Source of the DNA: Tessaracoccus oleiagri
GTDB taxonomy: Bacteria; Actinomycetota; Actinomycetes; Propionibacteriales; Propionibacteriaceae
Direction of reading: 5' to 3'
Assembly: GCF_900103275.1 (NCBI RefSeq)
Contig: NZ_FNGP01000003.1
Coordinates: forward strand, 372,001 to 436,000
Length of the DNA stretch: 64,000 nt
Shown in pieces: positions 8,801 to 17,138 of this stretch. The notes beneath the pieces are model-generated. The model saw only the letters and a list, made by a program, of their open reading frames with translations. It made no database searches and was not told the origin of the DNA. Made by a program: the position numbers and the translations under genes. How positions within the stretch are numbered: the stretch's first letter is position 1; every line of letters starts with the position of its first letter.

Positions 8801-9439
8801 ATGGAGCGCTACCTGCCGATGCTGCGCGCCATCCGCGCCACCAGCGCCCGCACCCTGCTGGAGGCGAAGAACCGCTCGGAGATCCTGGTGGCGGGCGTGA
8901 AGGTCGCCACCCAGACCCCGCCGGTGCGCTCCGGCCGTCGCGTGATCTTCCTCACCCTCGACGACTCGACGGGCCCCGTCGACGCCACCTTCTTCGAGGA
9001 CGTGCAGGGGCCGTACTCGGCCACCGTGTTCAACACATGGCTGCTGCTGGTCCGGGGCGTGGTCCGCCGCACCGGTCCGCGCGGCGTCTCCATCCGCGCC
9101 ACGGGGGCGTGGGACCTCGGCCAGGTCCACGACGTGTGGCGCGCCGAGCTGGAGCGCAGCGGCAGCCCCGACGACGCCGTCGCCGCGGTGCGGGCGCTGG
9201 TGGAGGAGGTGCCGGAGGGCTACAGCCTGGTCGGGGAGTACGTCCCGCCGGAGAAGGAGGGGCACGCCGCCATCGCCGACGACCACACCCGCGCCGGCGG
9301 CATGGGGCGCCGCAGGGTGCTGGTGCACGCGAGCGGGTTCCGGCAGTCGCCGTACGCCGACATCAAGCCGCAGGGCACGTCGGCCGCGGAGGCCCCGCGG
9401 AAGCTCTGGCACTCGAGCCCGGGGAGCGCGGGACGATGA
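5888..9439 (+). CDS. dnaE2: Error-prone DNA polymerase III alpha subunit (DnaE2)
   Basis: 1183 residues, the usual length for DnaE2, which synthesises DNA past lesions during damage-induced mutagenesis. The polymerase aspartates are visible in LPDIDVDV (about residue 417) and LLKLDVLGIRM (about 568). The C-terminal part from about residue 1000 looks like the OB-fold region (ILVAGVKVA). The N-terminal PHP domain is degenerate: the usual LHxHSxYS metal motif reads LQTFSGYS here, so PHP metal-dependent proofreading is probably lost. The ATG at 5888 overlaps the preceding stop by one base, and the gene ends in an ATGA overlap with dinB. It is transcribed from the damage-responsive promoter at 5431-5453. 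Confidence 0.93.
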   Translation: MFTHLQTFSGYSFQYGASQPGALVARAAELGMTRLGLTDRSGLYGAVRFAKACLKAGIAPVIGVDLAVVPDGWRPERRPTAARGGELRDPRLPRATVWATSRAGWGYLCELISDAHATRSDPMVTLGTIAQHCAGRDVVVGLGADSHAGRLLVQGRLDDATREVARWRDELGRGVVVAMTNHHTGGRGVASAHQAGGLLRVAGRLGLPAVATNMVRMAHREQAATVDVLDATRRLVPLDLRNIDRRNAEGYLKSEPQMRFAVEEAARLVGADADAVLAATEQLAERCALDPMADVGLGEIRLPEFEILGTTPEAAPRVLRERSIAGLNARYGVISPEVQDRLDDELAVIGKLGFESYFLTVGDVTDLIRGMGIRCAARGSGAGSLVNYALGISGVDPIRYGLIMERFLSPLRVALPDIDVDVESARRTEVYDRILETFGHQRVACVAMIETYRVRHAVRDVGAALSLPPVEVDAMAKAFPHIRARDARAALRDLPELRAAGLAEKRLEVLFDLVESLDGLPRHIALHPCGVILSDSALRQRTPVEGSFGGYPMSQFDKDDVEDLGLLKLDVLGIRMQSAMAHALGELERTTGSAPDIDALAPFDDEEVYDMIARRQTLGCFQIESPGQRELVGKFGPSSFEDIVIDISLFRPGPVKSDMITPFIDARQGFREPDYLHDDFRPVLEQTAGVVVFHEQIIQLVAVVTGCTLAQGDEVRRALGDREGQEQVKQWLFPRARERGYDEELIGRVWDILTSFASFGFCKAHAAAFALPTYQSAWLKRHHPAHFLAGVLTHDPGMYPKRLLLEEARRLGLAVLGLDVNVSTGEYRAEETPDGWGIRLSLADVKGIAADEIERIVEAQPFQSLTDFWERASVSQPTAEHLVLAGAFDSLYGIGEATGIRSSTQVTRRDLLLTLADLHTGTRKQVPAQAAFTFTEADALDVVPSGLPEMGDDERLKAELEILGLDASRHIMERYLPMLRAIRATSARTLLEAKNRSEILVAGVKVATQTPPVRSGRRVIFLTLDDSTGPVDATFFEDVQGPYSATVFNTWLLLVRGVVRRTGPRGVSIRATGAWDLGQVHDVWRAELERSGSPDDAVAAVRALVEEVPEGYSLVGEYVPPEKEGHAAIADDHTRAGGMGRRRVLVHASGFRQSPYADIKPQGTSAAEAPRKLWHSSPGSAGR

Positions 9440-10626
9440 TCATCGCGCACGTGGACATGGACGCGTTCTACGCGTCGGTGGAGATGGCGAGGTACCCCGA
9501 GCTGCGGAAGGTGCCGATGTTCGTCGGCGGCTCCACCCGTGGGGTGGTGCTGTCGGCGAACTACCCGGCCCGGGCGTACGGGATCTCCGGAGGCATGCCG
9601 TCGAGCAGGGCCCGGCGGCTGTGCCCACAGGTGAAGGTCGTCCACCCGGACTTCGACCACTACCAGGCCGTCTCCGCCGGGATCCGGGAGATCTTCGACA
9701 CCATCACCGACCGCGTCGAGATGGCCTCGATCGACGAGGCGTTCCTGGACCTCACGACGGCGATGCGCCGGCTCGGCGGCGATCCGGCCGCGGTCGGGGA
9801 GCTCCTGCGCGCGCAGGTGATGGACGAGCAGCGGGTCCCGTGCTCGGTGGGGATCGGGCCCAGCAAGTTCATCGCCAAGCTGGCCTCGAAGGAGGCCAAG
9901 CCGGACGGGCTGAAGCTGGTGCGCAGCGACGAGGTGGTCACCTTCCTGCACCCGCTGCCGGTGGAGGCCATCTGGGGGGTGGGGGAGGTGACCGCCGCGA
10001 AGCTGCACAAGCTGGGGCTCGTGACCGTCCGCGACATCGCGATGACGAAGAAGCAGACGCTGCAGCGGGCTCTGGGGATGGGGCAGGGGTCGCTGCTGTT
10101 CGATCTCGCCTGGGGCCGCGACGAGCGCGCCGTGATCTCCCGGGAGCCGGCCGAGCACAGCGTCGGCTCGCAGGAGACGTTCGCGCTGGACACCGACGAC
10201 GCGGACCTCGTGGCCACGGAGATCCTGCGGATGGCGGAGCGCACCGCCTCGCGGATGCGGGCACAGCGGATGGTGGGAAGGACGGTCACGCTCTCGGTGC
10301 GGTTCGCGGACTTCCACTCGATCACCCGCACCGGCACGATCGACGCCTACACCGACTCCACCAACGACATCTACGCCGAGGCGATGCGGCTGTTCCGGCG
10401 GCTGCACCTGCAGCGGGCGCGGATCCGGCGCGTCGGGGTGCGGGTGGAGAAGCTGGTGCCGAAGGAGAACACCTATCAGCAGCCCGCGCTGGACGAGCCG
10501 GAGCGCGGCTGGCAGGAGGCGGAGGCCGCAGTGGACCGGGCGATCCTCAAGTTCGGCCCGAAGGCCGTGCAGCGCGCGCGGCTCACGGCCTCGGGGCGCT
10601 CGGTGACGAGATCGAGTGTGGCCTAG
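9436..10626 (+). CDS. dinB: Y-family DNA polymerase IV (DinB)
   Basis: 396 residues. The catalytic acidic motifs are intact: HVDMDAFYASVE at residues 5-16 and SIDEAFLD near residue 99. CSVGIGPSKFIAKLASKEAKPDGL, the helix-hairpin-helix region (IWGVGEVTAAKLHKLG) and a little-finger domain follow. It should be an active translesion polymerase, unlike the ImuB pseudo-polymerases that usually accompany dnaE2. The C-terminal segment QQPALDEPERGW sits where related proteins carry a clamp-binding QLxL-type motif, but it is a weak match. The ATG overlaps the dnaE2 stop, so it is translationally coupled to it. Confidence 0.93.
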   Translation: MIIAHVDMDAFYASVEMARYPELRKVPMFVGGSTRGVVLSANYPARAYGISGGMPSSRARRLCPQVKVVHPDFDHYQAVSAGIREIFDTITDRVEMASIDEAFLDLTTAMRRLGGDPAAVGELLRAQVMDEQRVPCSVGIGPSKFIAKLASKEAKPDGLKLVRSDEVVTFLHPLPVEAIWGVGEVTAAKLHKLGLVTVRDIAMTKKQTLQRALGMGQGSLLFDLAWGRDERAVISREPAEHSVGSQETFALDTDDADLVATEILRMAERTASRMRAQRMVGRTVTLSVRFADFHSITRTGTIDAYTDSTNDIYAEAMRLFRRLHLQRARIRRVGVRVEKLVPKENTYQQPALDEPERGWQEAEAAVDRAILKFGPKAVQRARLTASGRSVTRSSVA

Positions 10627-10647
10627 CCGGGATCGCCGCGGCGACGG

Positions 10648-11049
10648 TCAGAGGTCTCCCTGCTGCCGCTTCTTCCAGCGCTCCTCGAGCTTGTCCATGA
10701 ATTCCTTGTTGGATGCGGTGGAGGTGGGGCCCGAACCGCCGACCGGCCCGCCCGGGGAGGCGCCGACTCCGCCCCCGTCGCCGCTCACGCGCTGCCACGA
10801 GTTGATGCCGACGATCGCGGCGCCGAGCATGATCGCGAAGCCCAGGATGCTCACCGCCCAGTGGACCTGGATGCCGGCGATGAGCGCCACGATGCCGAGG
10901 ATGAACCCGATGCCCGCGATGGTGGCGCGGCGACGATGGATGCGAACCTGACCCGCGCCACTCAGCGTGTCCGCCAGTTCCGGATCCTCAGCCTTGAGGG
11001 ACGCCTCGAGCTGCTCCAGCAGCTTGCGCTCTTGCTCGGATAGCGCCAT
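10648..11049 (-). CDS. DUF3040 family membrane protein
   Basis: 133 residues. The N-terminus MALSEQERKLLEQLEASL is the hallmark of DUF3040 proteins, which are common in actinobacteria near mraZ and dinB. Two hydrophobic segments follow (about residues 43-61 and 64-82), then a Gly/Pro/Ser-rich linker and a basic tail (LEERWKKRQQ). The function is unknown. GGGAG lies 6-7 bases before the start. The gene converges on dinB, with only 21 bases between their ends, and has its own promoter at 11082-11109. Confidence 0.85.
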   Translation of the reverse strand: MALSEQERKLLEQLEASLKAEDPELADTLSGAGQVRIHRRRATIAGIGFILGIVALIAGIQVHWAVSILGFAIMLGAAIVGINSWQRVSGDGGGVGASPGGPVGGSGPTSTASNKEFMDKLEERWKKRQQGDL

Positions 11050-11081
11050 TTGATGCTCCCTCGGTCGGATCGGTAACTGTC

Positions 11082-11109
11082 ATTCTAGGCGTGAAAGTGT
11101 CGGTTCCAA
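11082..11109 (-). promoter_or_regulatory. Promoter of the DUF3040 gene
   Basis: On the minus strand TTGGAA (11109-11104), a 16-base spacer and TAGAAT (11087-11082) form a good -35/-10 pair, about 32 bases before the DUF3040 start. Confidence 0.55.
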
Positions 11110-11118
11110 AGGGGCCGG

Positions 11119-13257
11119 TCACCGTCCCCACAACGACCGGGGCCACCATCTCGCCCACCACGGCGCGTCCGCGTACAACGCGCGCCGGAGGCGCTGCACC
11201 TGGTCCGGCAGCGCGGTCGGGTCCACCGGCTCCCGGGAGAAGGTGGCGCGCTCCACCGCCAGCGCGATACCGCGCAGCAGCTCCGGTTCCGGCACGGACC
11301 CCGCGACGGCCCGCGAGGCGGGGCCTGGCGACCCGTCGGGCCAGTCCCGGTCCGTGTCGACGAACGTCGCCCGCACCTCCCGCCAGGCGCCCGCGGCGAG
11401 CTCTGCGGGGCCCTGCCCGGGGCGCAGCCGCCAGCGCGCCTGTGCGGTGCGGATGGCGAGCGGAGCGGCGGCCACGAGGGCGAGGCCGAGCAGGCCCAGC
11501 ACGGTGGGCAGCACCCAGGCGGCGTCGTCACCGGCCCCCGGCACCGGGCGCGTGGTGGGCGGTACCGGCACCTGGGGATCGTCCTCGGGGGACTCGCTCT
11601 GGTTCGTCGGCGACGGGGACGGCGACGGCGACGGCTCCGGCGCGGACGGGCCGGTGGGGTCCGCGTCGGTGTAGCTCGGCGGGCTGGCGACGGCGGGCGT
11701 CGGCTCGAACGCCACCCAGCCCAGGCCCTCGAAGTACAGCTCGGGCCACGCGTGCATGTTGTGGGAGGTGACCAGGAAGGACCCGTCCTCCTGCTGCGTG
11801 CCCGAATTGAAGCCGATCGCCATCCGCGACGGGATGCCCTCGATCCTGGCCATCGTCATCATTCCGGCGGCGAAGTGGATGCAGTAGCCGTAGCGATCCT
11901 CGAGCAGGAACGAGGAGACCACGTCGAGCGTGGCGGTCTGCGGCGCGTCGAGGGAGTACTCGAAGTCGTCGCCGCGGAGGAACGACTGGATCCGCTGCGC
12001 CTTCTGCCCCGCGGTGCCGGCGCCCTCCACCACCTGTCGGGTGAGCTCCGCGACGCGCGGGTCCACGTCGGGCACGACGGTGGTGATGGGATCGACGCCC
12101 TGGCCCGCCTCGGCCGCGTCGAGTTCCTCGGGCGAGGGCGACGGCACCGTCGACGAGGCGGTGTAGCGGAGGTTCACCGTCTGCTGCTGCCGGTCGGCGC
12201 CGGTGGCGACGACGGCGAGGGTCTCCGGGTCGTAGGACCAGACGCCGTCGGCGGAGAAGTCGTCGACGGCGAAGGGCACCGGGAGGTATTCCGACGGCAC
12301 GGCCCGCATCTGCACCTCGACCTCGAGCGGCACCCCCGGCGCAGAGTACGCCCCGGACAACCCGAAGTTGCGCAGGGTCATCGGGATGAGCCGCACGCCG
12401 TCGTTGGTGAGGTCCGGCATGGCCACGGTCCGGAAGTACGAGGGTGCCCCGGTGGAGGTGGTGTACGAGAACATCGGCACGTCCTCGGGGCGCCGCAGGT
12501 TCTCGTTCAGGGCGACGGTCGGGTCGCCCAGCTGGATCGGTCCGCTCTGGGTGTCCTGCCACGGCTGTTTGGACCCCATCGGCAACAGCGGCTGCACGGC
12601 CGCGGCGCCCGCGACGCCGCCGACGGTGAGCAGCAGCGCGAGTCCCGCACGGGTGAGGTGGAAGGCGCCGCTCCTGGACGCCCGGGCTGCGCGATGGCCC
12701 TCGCCGATGCCGGTGGCCACCAGCAGCAGCAGCACGTACGAGCCCGCCACCACCGCGAAGGTGGGGACCGTGAGCTCCTCGGATGCGGCGATGCCCGCGA
12801 CGACGTAGCCCAACGCGAGCGGCGCGAAGGACCAGGCGGGCTGCTCCAGGACGTTCACCAGCAGCTCCAGCACGAGCTGCACGAGCGCGGTGAGCGCGAG
12901 GATCAGGAACACCACCCCGTTGGTGGCGTCCAGCGGCGGGGCGGAGGCGGCGATCGTCGCCGACCCCTCCTGGACCAGCGCGCGGAACGTGCCGAGGAAG
13001 CCGGTGTCGCCCGGTCCAAGCATGAGTCCGCGCCAGACCAGCATGGCGACGCCGCCCACCACCTGCAGGGCGTAGGTGCCGCCCCGGCCCAGGCCCAGCA
13101 GCGCACCGAGGGCGCCGATGATGCCGACGACGGTCACGAGCAGGGCGGCCTCGACGAGGTGCGCCCGCCCCTCCAACAATGCGCCCAGGGGCAGGAGCGA
13201 CAGCCACGTCGCGAGGGCGATCACGGGGGAGACGACGGGGTTGGCGGTGGGGTTCAT
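11119..13257 (-). CDS. TgpA-like membrane transglutaminase-fold protein
   Basis: 712 residues. The first 230 or so hold several membrane segments. A large extracytoplasmic region follows, ending in a transglutaminase-like core with the Cys in DRYGYCIHFAAGMMTMAR (about residue 459), the His in SHNMHAWPE (about 501) and an acidic partner near VAFEPTP. A Pro/Ser-rich linker, one more membrane segment near residue 580 and a cytoplasmic tail (DUF4129-like position) complete the TgpA architecture. The substrate is unknown; the family acts on envelope proteins. Its ATG overlaps the stop of the DUF58 gene, so it is the third gene of a MoxR-DUF58-TgpA unit, a set widely conserved together. Confidence 0.88.
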   Translation of the reverse strand: MNPTANPVVSPVIALATWLSLLPLGALLEGRAHLVEAALLVTVVGIIGALGALLGLGRGGTYALQVVGGVAMLVWRGLMLGPGDTGFLGTFRALVQEGSATIAASAPPLDATNGVVFLILALTALVQLVLELLVNVLEQPAWSFAPLALGYVVAGIAASEELTVPTFAVVAGSYVLLLLVATGIGEGHRAARASRSGAFHLTRAGLALLLTVGGVAGAAAVQPLLPMGSKQPWQDTQSGPIQLGDPTVALNENLRRPEDVPMFSYTTSTGAPSYFRTVAMPDLTNDGVRLIPMTLRNFGLSGAYSAPGVPLEVEVQMRAVPSEYLPVPFAVDDFSADGVWSYDPETLAVVATGADRQQQTVNLRYTASSTVPSPSPEELDAAEAGQGVDPITTVVPDVDPRVAELTRQVVEGAGTAGQKAQRIQSFLRGDDFEYSLDAPQTATLDVVSSFLLEDRYGYCIHFAAGMMTMARIEGIPSRMAIGFNSGTQQEDGSFLVTSHNMHAWPELYFEGLGWVAFEPTPAVASPPSYTDADPTGPSAPEPSPSPSPSPTNQSESPEDDPQVPVPPTTRPVPGAGDDAAWVLPTVLGLLGLALVAAAPLAIRTAQARWRLRPGQGPAELAAGAWREVRATFVDTDRDWPDGSPGPASRAVAGSVPEPELLRGIALAVERATFSREPVDPTALPDQVQRLRRALYADAPWWARWWPRSLWGR

Positions 13258-14492
13258 GCGGCGGCCTGCCTCACCATGAGCCGCGCCCACACCGTCGGCA
13301 TGTGCTCGCCGGGCCCGTACTGCTCGACCGCCCAGCCCGACGCCCGCAGGAGCCGGACCGCGTCGCCGTGCTCGGCCGACCGCAGCCCCCACGCGCCCGC
13401 GTCCGGCACGATCGCGCTGGGCTTCGCCATACGCAGACCCATGCTGGTCAGCGTCGCGGCGTCCTGGACGCTCAGCTGCCCGCTGAACACGATGAGGCTG
13501 CCGGTCGCGTCGAGGGACTCGGATTCCGCGAGGATCGCGGCCAGCTCGCGCTCGTCCGAGGCGCCGATGTCGGTGAACGCGTCGATCAGCCCCTGGCGCT
13601 GGGCCACGCCGGTCAGCTGGTGCGGCTGGTAGATCGTGCCGGAGCCGCCGGCGACGACGATGCGGTAGCGGTCGTCGGACAGCTTGACGGCGACGCTGGC
13701 GGCGGCGGAGATCGTCCACTCGAGGCTCGACGACGGCCCCTCGCCGACGTGGGCCAGCCGCCGGGTGTCGGTGATGATCAGCGCCGACGGGTCCCACGGG
13801 TGCTCCTCGAGGCGCACCATCAACTCGCCCTGCTTGGCGCTCATCCGCCAGTGGATGCGGCGGATGTCGTCGCCGTGGCGGTGCTCCCGTACGAGCACGT
13901 CGTCCTGGCCGGCCTGCCCGATGCGCTGCGGGGCGGCCTCGCCGGTGGCGCCGACCCCCAGTCCGCGCTTGGCCTCCGTCAGGGGCCACAGCTTCGGCGT
14001 CACCCGCAGCAACGACTCCTCACCCCGGGGGTGCACCCGGCTGGTGGCCAGCCCGAGGGGGTCGCCGACACGGGCGGTGAGGGGGCCGACGAGGAACCTG
14101 CCCCGCTGCTCGGTCTGGATGCCGTAGCGCACCGCCTGGTCCCAGCGGCCGAAGGCCCGCGCCACGACGAACCGTGCGCCGCCACCCAGCGAGACCGGGG
14201 CGGCGTCGTGCAGTTCCAGGGTGGTCGCCGCCAGCGGGTAGACGTTGCGCAGCCGCACGACGACCTCCAGCCGCTCGCCGACCGGCAACTGCGCCGGGTT
14301 GAGCGAGCGCGCGTACTCGAGTCTCGGCTGCAGCGCGACGACGACCACCAGGGACAGCAGCGGCAGGACGCACAGGAACAGTCCCAGCCACATGAGGTCC
14401 GGCTCCCCGATGGCGCCCGCGATCCCCGCGAGCACCGCCCCGGCGACGAAGAGGATGATGCCGCGGATGGTGGGCCTTGCGCCACGGATCAA
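13254..14492 (-). CDS. DUF58 domain protein
   Basis: 412 residues. Two hydrophobic segments near the N-terminus (about 12-30 and 34-52) anchor it. A domain with vWA-like character follows, and the DUF58 signature VREHRHGDDIRRIHWRMSA lies near residues 200-215. DUF58 proteins work with MoxR ATPases, probably as the vWA-type client of the chaperone. The gene sits between moxR (3-base gap) and the transglutaminase gene (4-base overlap). The start ATG is close behind the moxR stop, as expected for a coupled operon. Confidence 0.88.
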   Translation of the reverse strand: MIRGARPTIRGIILFVAGAVLAGIAGAIGEPDLMWLGLFLCVLPLLSLVVVVALQPRLEYARSLNPAQLPVGERLEVVVRLRNVYPLAATTLELHDAAPVSLGGGARFVVARAFGRWDQAVRYGIQTEQRGRFLVGPLTARVGDPLGLATSRVHPRGEESLLRVTPKLWPLTEAKRGLGVGATGEAAPQRIGQAGQDDVLVREHRHGDDIRRIHWRMSAKQGELMVRLEEHPWDPSALIITDTRRLAHVGEGPSSSLEWTISAAASVAVKLSDDRYRIVVAGGSGTIYQPHQLTGVAQRQGLIDAFTDIGASDERELAAILAESESLDATGSLIVFSGQLSVQDAATLTSMGLRMAKPSAIVPDAGAWGLRSAEHGDAVRLLRASGWAVEQYGPGEHMPTVWARLMVRQAAA

Positions 14493-14495
14493 GGT

Positions 14496-15452
14496 CTACC
14501 CCCGGGTCGGTGCGGGCGTGGACGAGACGACGCCGCGGATGATGTCCTCGGGGCGGCGCCCCGCCACCTGCGCCTCCACGGTCGTGAGCACCCGGTGGGA
14601 GAACACCTCCTCGGCCAGTGCCTGCACGTCCTCGGGGATCACGTAGTCGCGGCCTGCGAGCACCGCCTCCACCCGGCTCACCTGCATGAGGTGGAGCGAC
14701 GCGCGGGGGCTGGCCCCGAGCCGGAGGTCCGTGTGCTGGCGAGTGGCGTTCACCAGCGAAACGATGTAGTCGGCGATCACGGGCGCGACATAGACCTCCG
14801 TCAACGCCTCGGTGGCGGAGCTGAGCGCATTGACGGTGGTGACGGCGTTCACCTTCGCGAGCTGGTCGCCGGTGGCCTGCGCCATCAGCATCTTCGATTC
14901 CGACTCCGCCGCCGGATACCCCATGCGGATGCGGGCCATGAAGCGGTCGCGCTGCGCCTCGGGGAGGGGATAGGTGCCCTCCATCTCGATCGGGTTCTGG
15001 GTGGCGATCACCATGAACGGCCGGTTCAAGTGGTACGTCTTCCCGTCGGCCGAGACCTGGCGCTCGGCCATCGCCTCGAGCAGTGCGGACTGGGTCTTCG
15101 GGGAGGCGCGGTTGATCTCGTCGCCGAGGACGATGTTCGCGAAGATCCCGCCCGGCTTGAACTCGAACTCGCGCGTGGACTGGTTGAAGACCGAGACGCC
15201 CGTGACGTCGGCCGGCAGCAGGTCGGGCGTGAACTGGATGCGTTTCACGTCGCCCGCGATGGAGCGGCCCAGGGACTTGGCGAGCACCGTCTTCCCGACC
15301 CCGGGGACGTCCTCGATGAGCAGGTGTCCTCCCGCGAGCAGCACCGTCACGGCCGTCCGGATCTGCCGGCTCTTGCCCTCGATCACTCGCGCCATCTCCG
15401 CGCTGATCTGGTTGGCGAGCTGGGCTACCTCACCGATGTTCGTGGTGGTCAA
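14496..15452 (-). CDS. MoxR family AAA+ ATPase
   Basis: 318 residues from a TTG start. Walker A is EDVPGVGKT (about residue 48), Walker B LGDEINRA (about 112), and ATQNPIEMEGTYPLPEAQRDRF holds sensor-1 and the MoxR-specific loop. MoxR proteins are chaperone-like ATPases for vWA/DUF58 partners. AAGGAGA stands 5 bases before the TTG; the frame remains open upstream to an ATG at 15557, but that would add unlikely residues and overlap the promoter. It is the first gene of the MoxR-DUF58-TgpA operon and diverges from mraZ. A TACTCT box at 15491-15496 (minus strand) may be its -10. Confidence 0.9.
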   Translation of the reverse strand: MTTTNIGEVAQLANQISAEMARVIEGKSRQIRTAVTVLLAGGHLLIEDVPGVGKTVLAKSLGRSIAGDVKRIQFTPDLLPADVTGVSVFNQSTREFEFKPGGIFANIVLGDEINRASPKTQSALLEAMAERQVSADGKTYHLNRPFMVIATQNPIEMEGTYPLPEAQRDRFMARIRMGYPAAESESKMLMAQATGDQLAKVNAVTTVNALSSATEALTEVYVAPVIADYIVSLVNATRQHTDLRLGASPRASLHLMQVSRVEAVLAGRDYVIPEDVQALAEEVFSHRVLTTVEAQVAGRRPEDIIRGVVSSTPAPTRG

Positions 15453-15570
15453 GGGGTCTCCTTCGCAAGGGAATGCGCCGACTCCTCCCAAGAGTAGTGG
15501 GCCGCCCCATTTTCCCGGCACTTCGCTGCACAACGAACCGGTGGGGGAAACGCCCACAATGGGAGTAAAA

Positions 15571-15610
15571 GTGGGGGGAAGTGGGGTAAAGTGGGGGCAA
15601 GTGGAGTGGA
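15571..15610 (+). promoter_or_regulatory. MraZ operator: four GTGGGG/GTGGAG repeats at 10-bp spacing
   Basis: GTGGGG starts at 15571, 15581 and 15591, and GTGGAG at 15601, each exactly 10 bp apart. A related ATGGGAG lies just upstream at 15559. MraZ is known to bind a row of TGGG-N direct repeats in front of its own operon, so this is the autorepression site for the whole cell-wall cluster. Confidence 0.9.
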
Positions 15611-15643
15611 TCGGCGTGAAATTGGAGAAAGGGGGTGCTCCTC

Positions 15644-16072
15644 GTGTTCCTGGGTACGTACACCCCGAAGCTCGACGAGAAGGGGCGCCTCATCCTCCCC
15701 GCGAAGTTCCGCGACGAACTGGCCGACGGGCTGGTCATGACCCGCACCCAGGAGCGGGCCCTGGCCGTCTACACCAAGGAGGCCTTCGAGGAGCTGATGG
15801 CCCCCGTGGCATCGGCCCCGGCCACCGTGAAGCAGGTCCGCGACTACCAGCGCATGCTGGCGGCGGGGGCGAGCTTCGAGGTGCCGGACAAGCAGGGACG
15901 GGTCACCATCCCCCCGATCCTGCGCAAGTACGCCGGCCTTGACCGGGACGTCGTGGTGATCGGCGCGGGGACCCGCGCCGAGATCTGGGACGCCGAGGCC
16001 TGGGCCGCCTACTCGGAATCGAGCGAGGCGGGCTTCGCCGACCTCGACGAGGAATTCATGCCCACCCTCTAG
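15644..16072 (+). CDS. mraZ: Transcriptional regulator MraZ
   Basis: 142 residues from GTG at 15644, which gives the conserved beginning [24 protein letters not shown] at 15635 in the same frame would add three residues (MLL) and has poorer spacing to the GGAGAAAGGGGG ribosome site. The protein has two AbrB-like swapped-hairpin halves, the second beginning [14 protein letters not shown]. MraZ binds its own promoter as a ring-shaped multimer and represses the dcw operon; the matching direct repeats are directly upstream. It is followed by rsmH as in most bacteria. Confidence 0.95.
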   Translation: MFLGTYTPKLDEKGRLILPAKFRDELADGLVMTRTQERALAVYTKEAFEELMAPVASAPATVKQVRDYQRMLAAGASFEVPDKQGRVTIPPILRKYAGLDRDVVVIGAGTRAEIWDAEAWAAYSESSEAGFADLDEEFMPTL

Positions 16073-16157
16073 CTGCTTCCCGGTGCCCGGCCGGTCGGCG
16101 CCCTGGCTTTCTTCCCCGTAGCCAGGTCGCCCACCGGAAGGGGACCGGGGAGCAGCT
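16071..16157 (+). ncRNA. Long structured leader element between mraZ and rsmH (mraW-motif-like)
   Basis: The transcript can fold into one extended hairpin of 87 bases. Successive stems pair AGCTGCT (16071-16077) with AGCAGCT (16151-16157), CCCGGT (16079-16084) with ACCGGG (16144-16149), CCGGT (16091-16095) with ACCGG (16133-16137), GGCG with CGCC, and CCTGGCT (16102-16108) with AGCCAGG (16120-16126). It begins on the mraZ stop codon and ends 43 bases before rsmH. The position is that of the actinobacterial mraW RNA motif; identity with that family is inferred. There is no U-tract, so it is not a simple terminator. Confidence 0.65.
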
Positions 16158-16199
16158 CCACACACAACCAACCCCACGCGCCACACAGGAAGGGTCGAG

Positions 16200-17138
16200 A
16201 TGGCAGACGTGCATGTGCCGGTCATGCGGGACCGCATCGTCGACGTGCTCTCCCTTTCCCTCCACCACGAGGGCGCCATCTACGTCGACGGCACCCTCGG
16301 GCTGGCCGGGCATGCGAAGGCGGTGCTGGAGGCCAACCCCGGCGCAAGGCTCATCGGCATCGACCGCGACACCGACGCACTCGCCGTCGCGCGTGAGCGG
16401 CTGGGCGGACTCGCGGACCGCGCCACCCTCGTCCACGCCGTCTACGACGAACTCCCCGACGTGCTGGCGGACCTCGGCGTCACCGAGGTCGACGCCATCC
16501 TCCTCGACCTCGGCCTCAGTTCGCTGCAGATCGACCGCACCGAGCGGGGCTTCGCCTACCGCGTCGACGCCCCGCTGGACATGCGCATGAACCAGGAGGA
16601 GGGCCCCACCGCCGCCGACGTGCTGAACACCTACCCGGTGAACGAGCTCTCCCGCATCCTCAAGTGGTACGGCGAGGAGAAGTTCGCCGACCGGATCGCC
16701 CGCGCCATCGTCGCTGCCCGGCCCTTCACCACCTCCGCCCACCTCGTCGAGACCATCTCCGGCGCCATCCCCGCCGCCGCCCGGCACACCGGCGGGCACC
16801 CGGCCAAGCGGACGTTCCAGGCCCTGCGGATCGAGGTCAACCGGGAACTCGAGGCGCTGGAGGGCGTGCTGCCGGCGGCCATCGCCTCGCTCAGGGTCGG
16901 CGGCCAGCTCGCCGTCCTCAGCTACCACTCGCTCGAGGACCGGCTGGTGAAGCGCCTCTTCGCCGCCGGCGCGCGCGACCAGGCGCCCCGCGGCATCCCC
17001 GTGGTGCCCGAACACCTCAAGCCGCAACTCGAACTAGTCACGAAGGGGGCCGAGCGGCCCACCGAGGAAGAAGTCCAGTCCAACCCGCGCGCCGCGTCGG
17101 CGCGCCTCCGCATCGTGAAAAGGATCAGACAGGCATGA
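16200..17138 (+). CDS. rsmH: 16S rRNA (cytosine1402-N4)-methyltransferase RsmH
   Basis: 312 residues. It methylates N4 of C1402 in 16S rRNA using S-adenosylmethionine. The start H-V-P-V-M, the SAM-binding glycine loop [14 protein letters not shown] (residues 28-41), [23 protein letters not shown] and the family signature around [13 protein letters not shown] are all present. AGGAAGGGTCGAG precedes the ATG. It ends with an ATGA overlap with the ftsL-like gene. An unusual structured region separates it from mraZ. Confidence 0.96.
   Translation: MADVHVPVMRDRIVDVLSLSLHHEGAIYVDGTLGLAGHAKAVLEANPGARLIGIDRDTDALAVARERLGGLADRATLVHAVYDELPDVLADLGVTEVDAILLDLGLSSLQIDRTERGFAYRVDAPLDMRMNQEEGPTAADVLNTYPVNELSRILKWYGEEKFADRIARAIVAARPFTTSAHLVETISGAIPAAARHTGGHPAKRTFQALRIEVNRELEALEGVLPAAIASLRVGGQLAVLSYHSLEDRLVKRLFAAGARDQAPRGIPVVPEHLKPQLELVTKGAERPTEEEVQSNPRAASARLRIVKRIRQA

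Noticed and set aside
15491-15640. GTGGGG repeats as a CRISPR-like or tandem repeat array
   Set aside because: The units are only 10 bp, match the MraZ operator, and directly precede mraZ.
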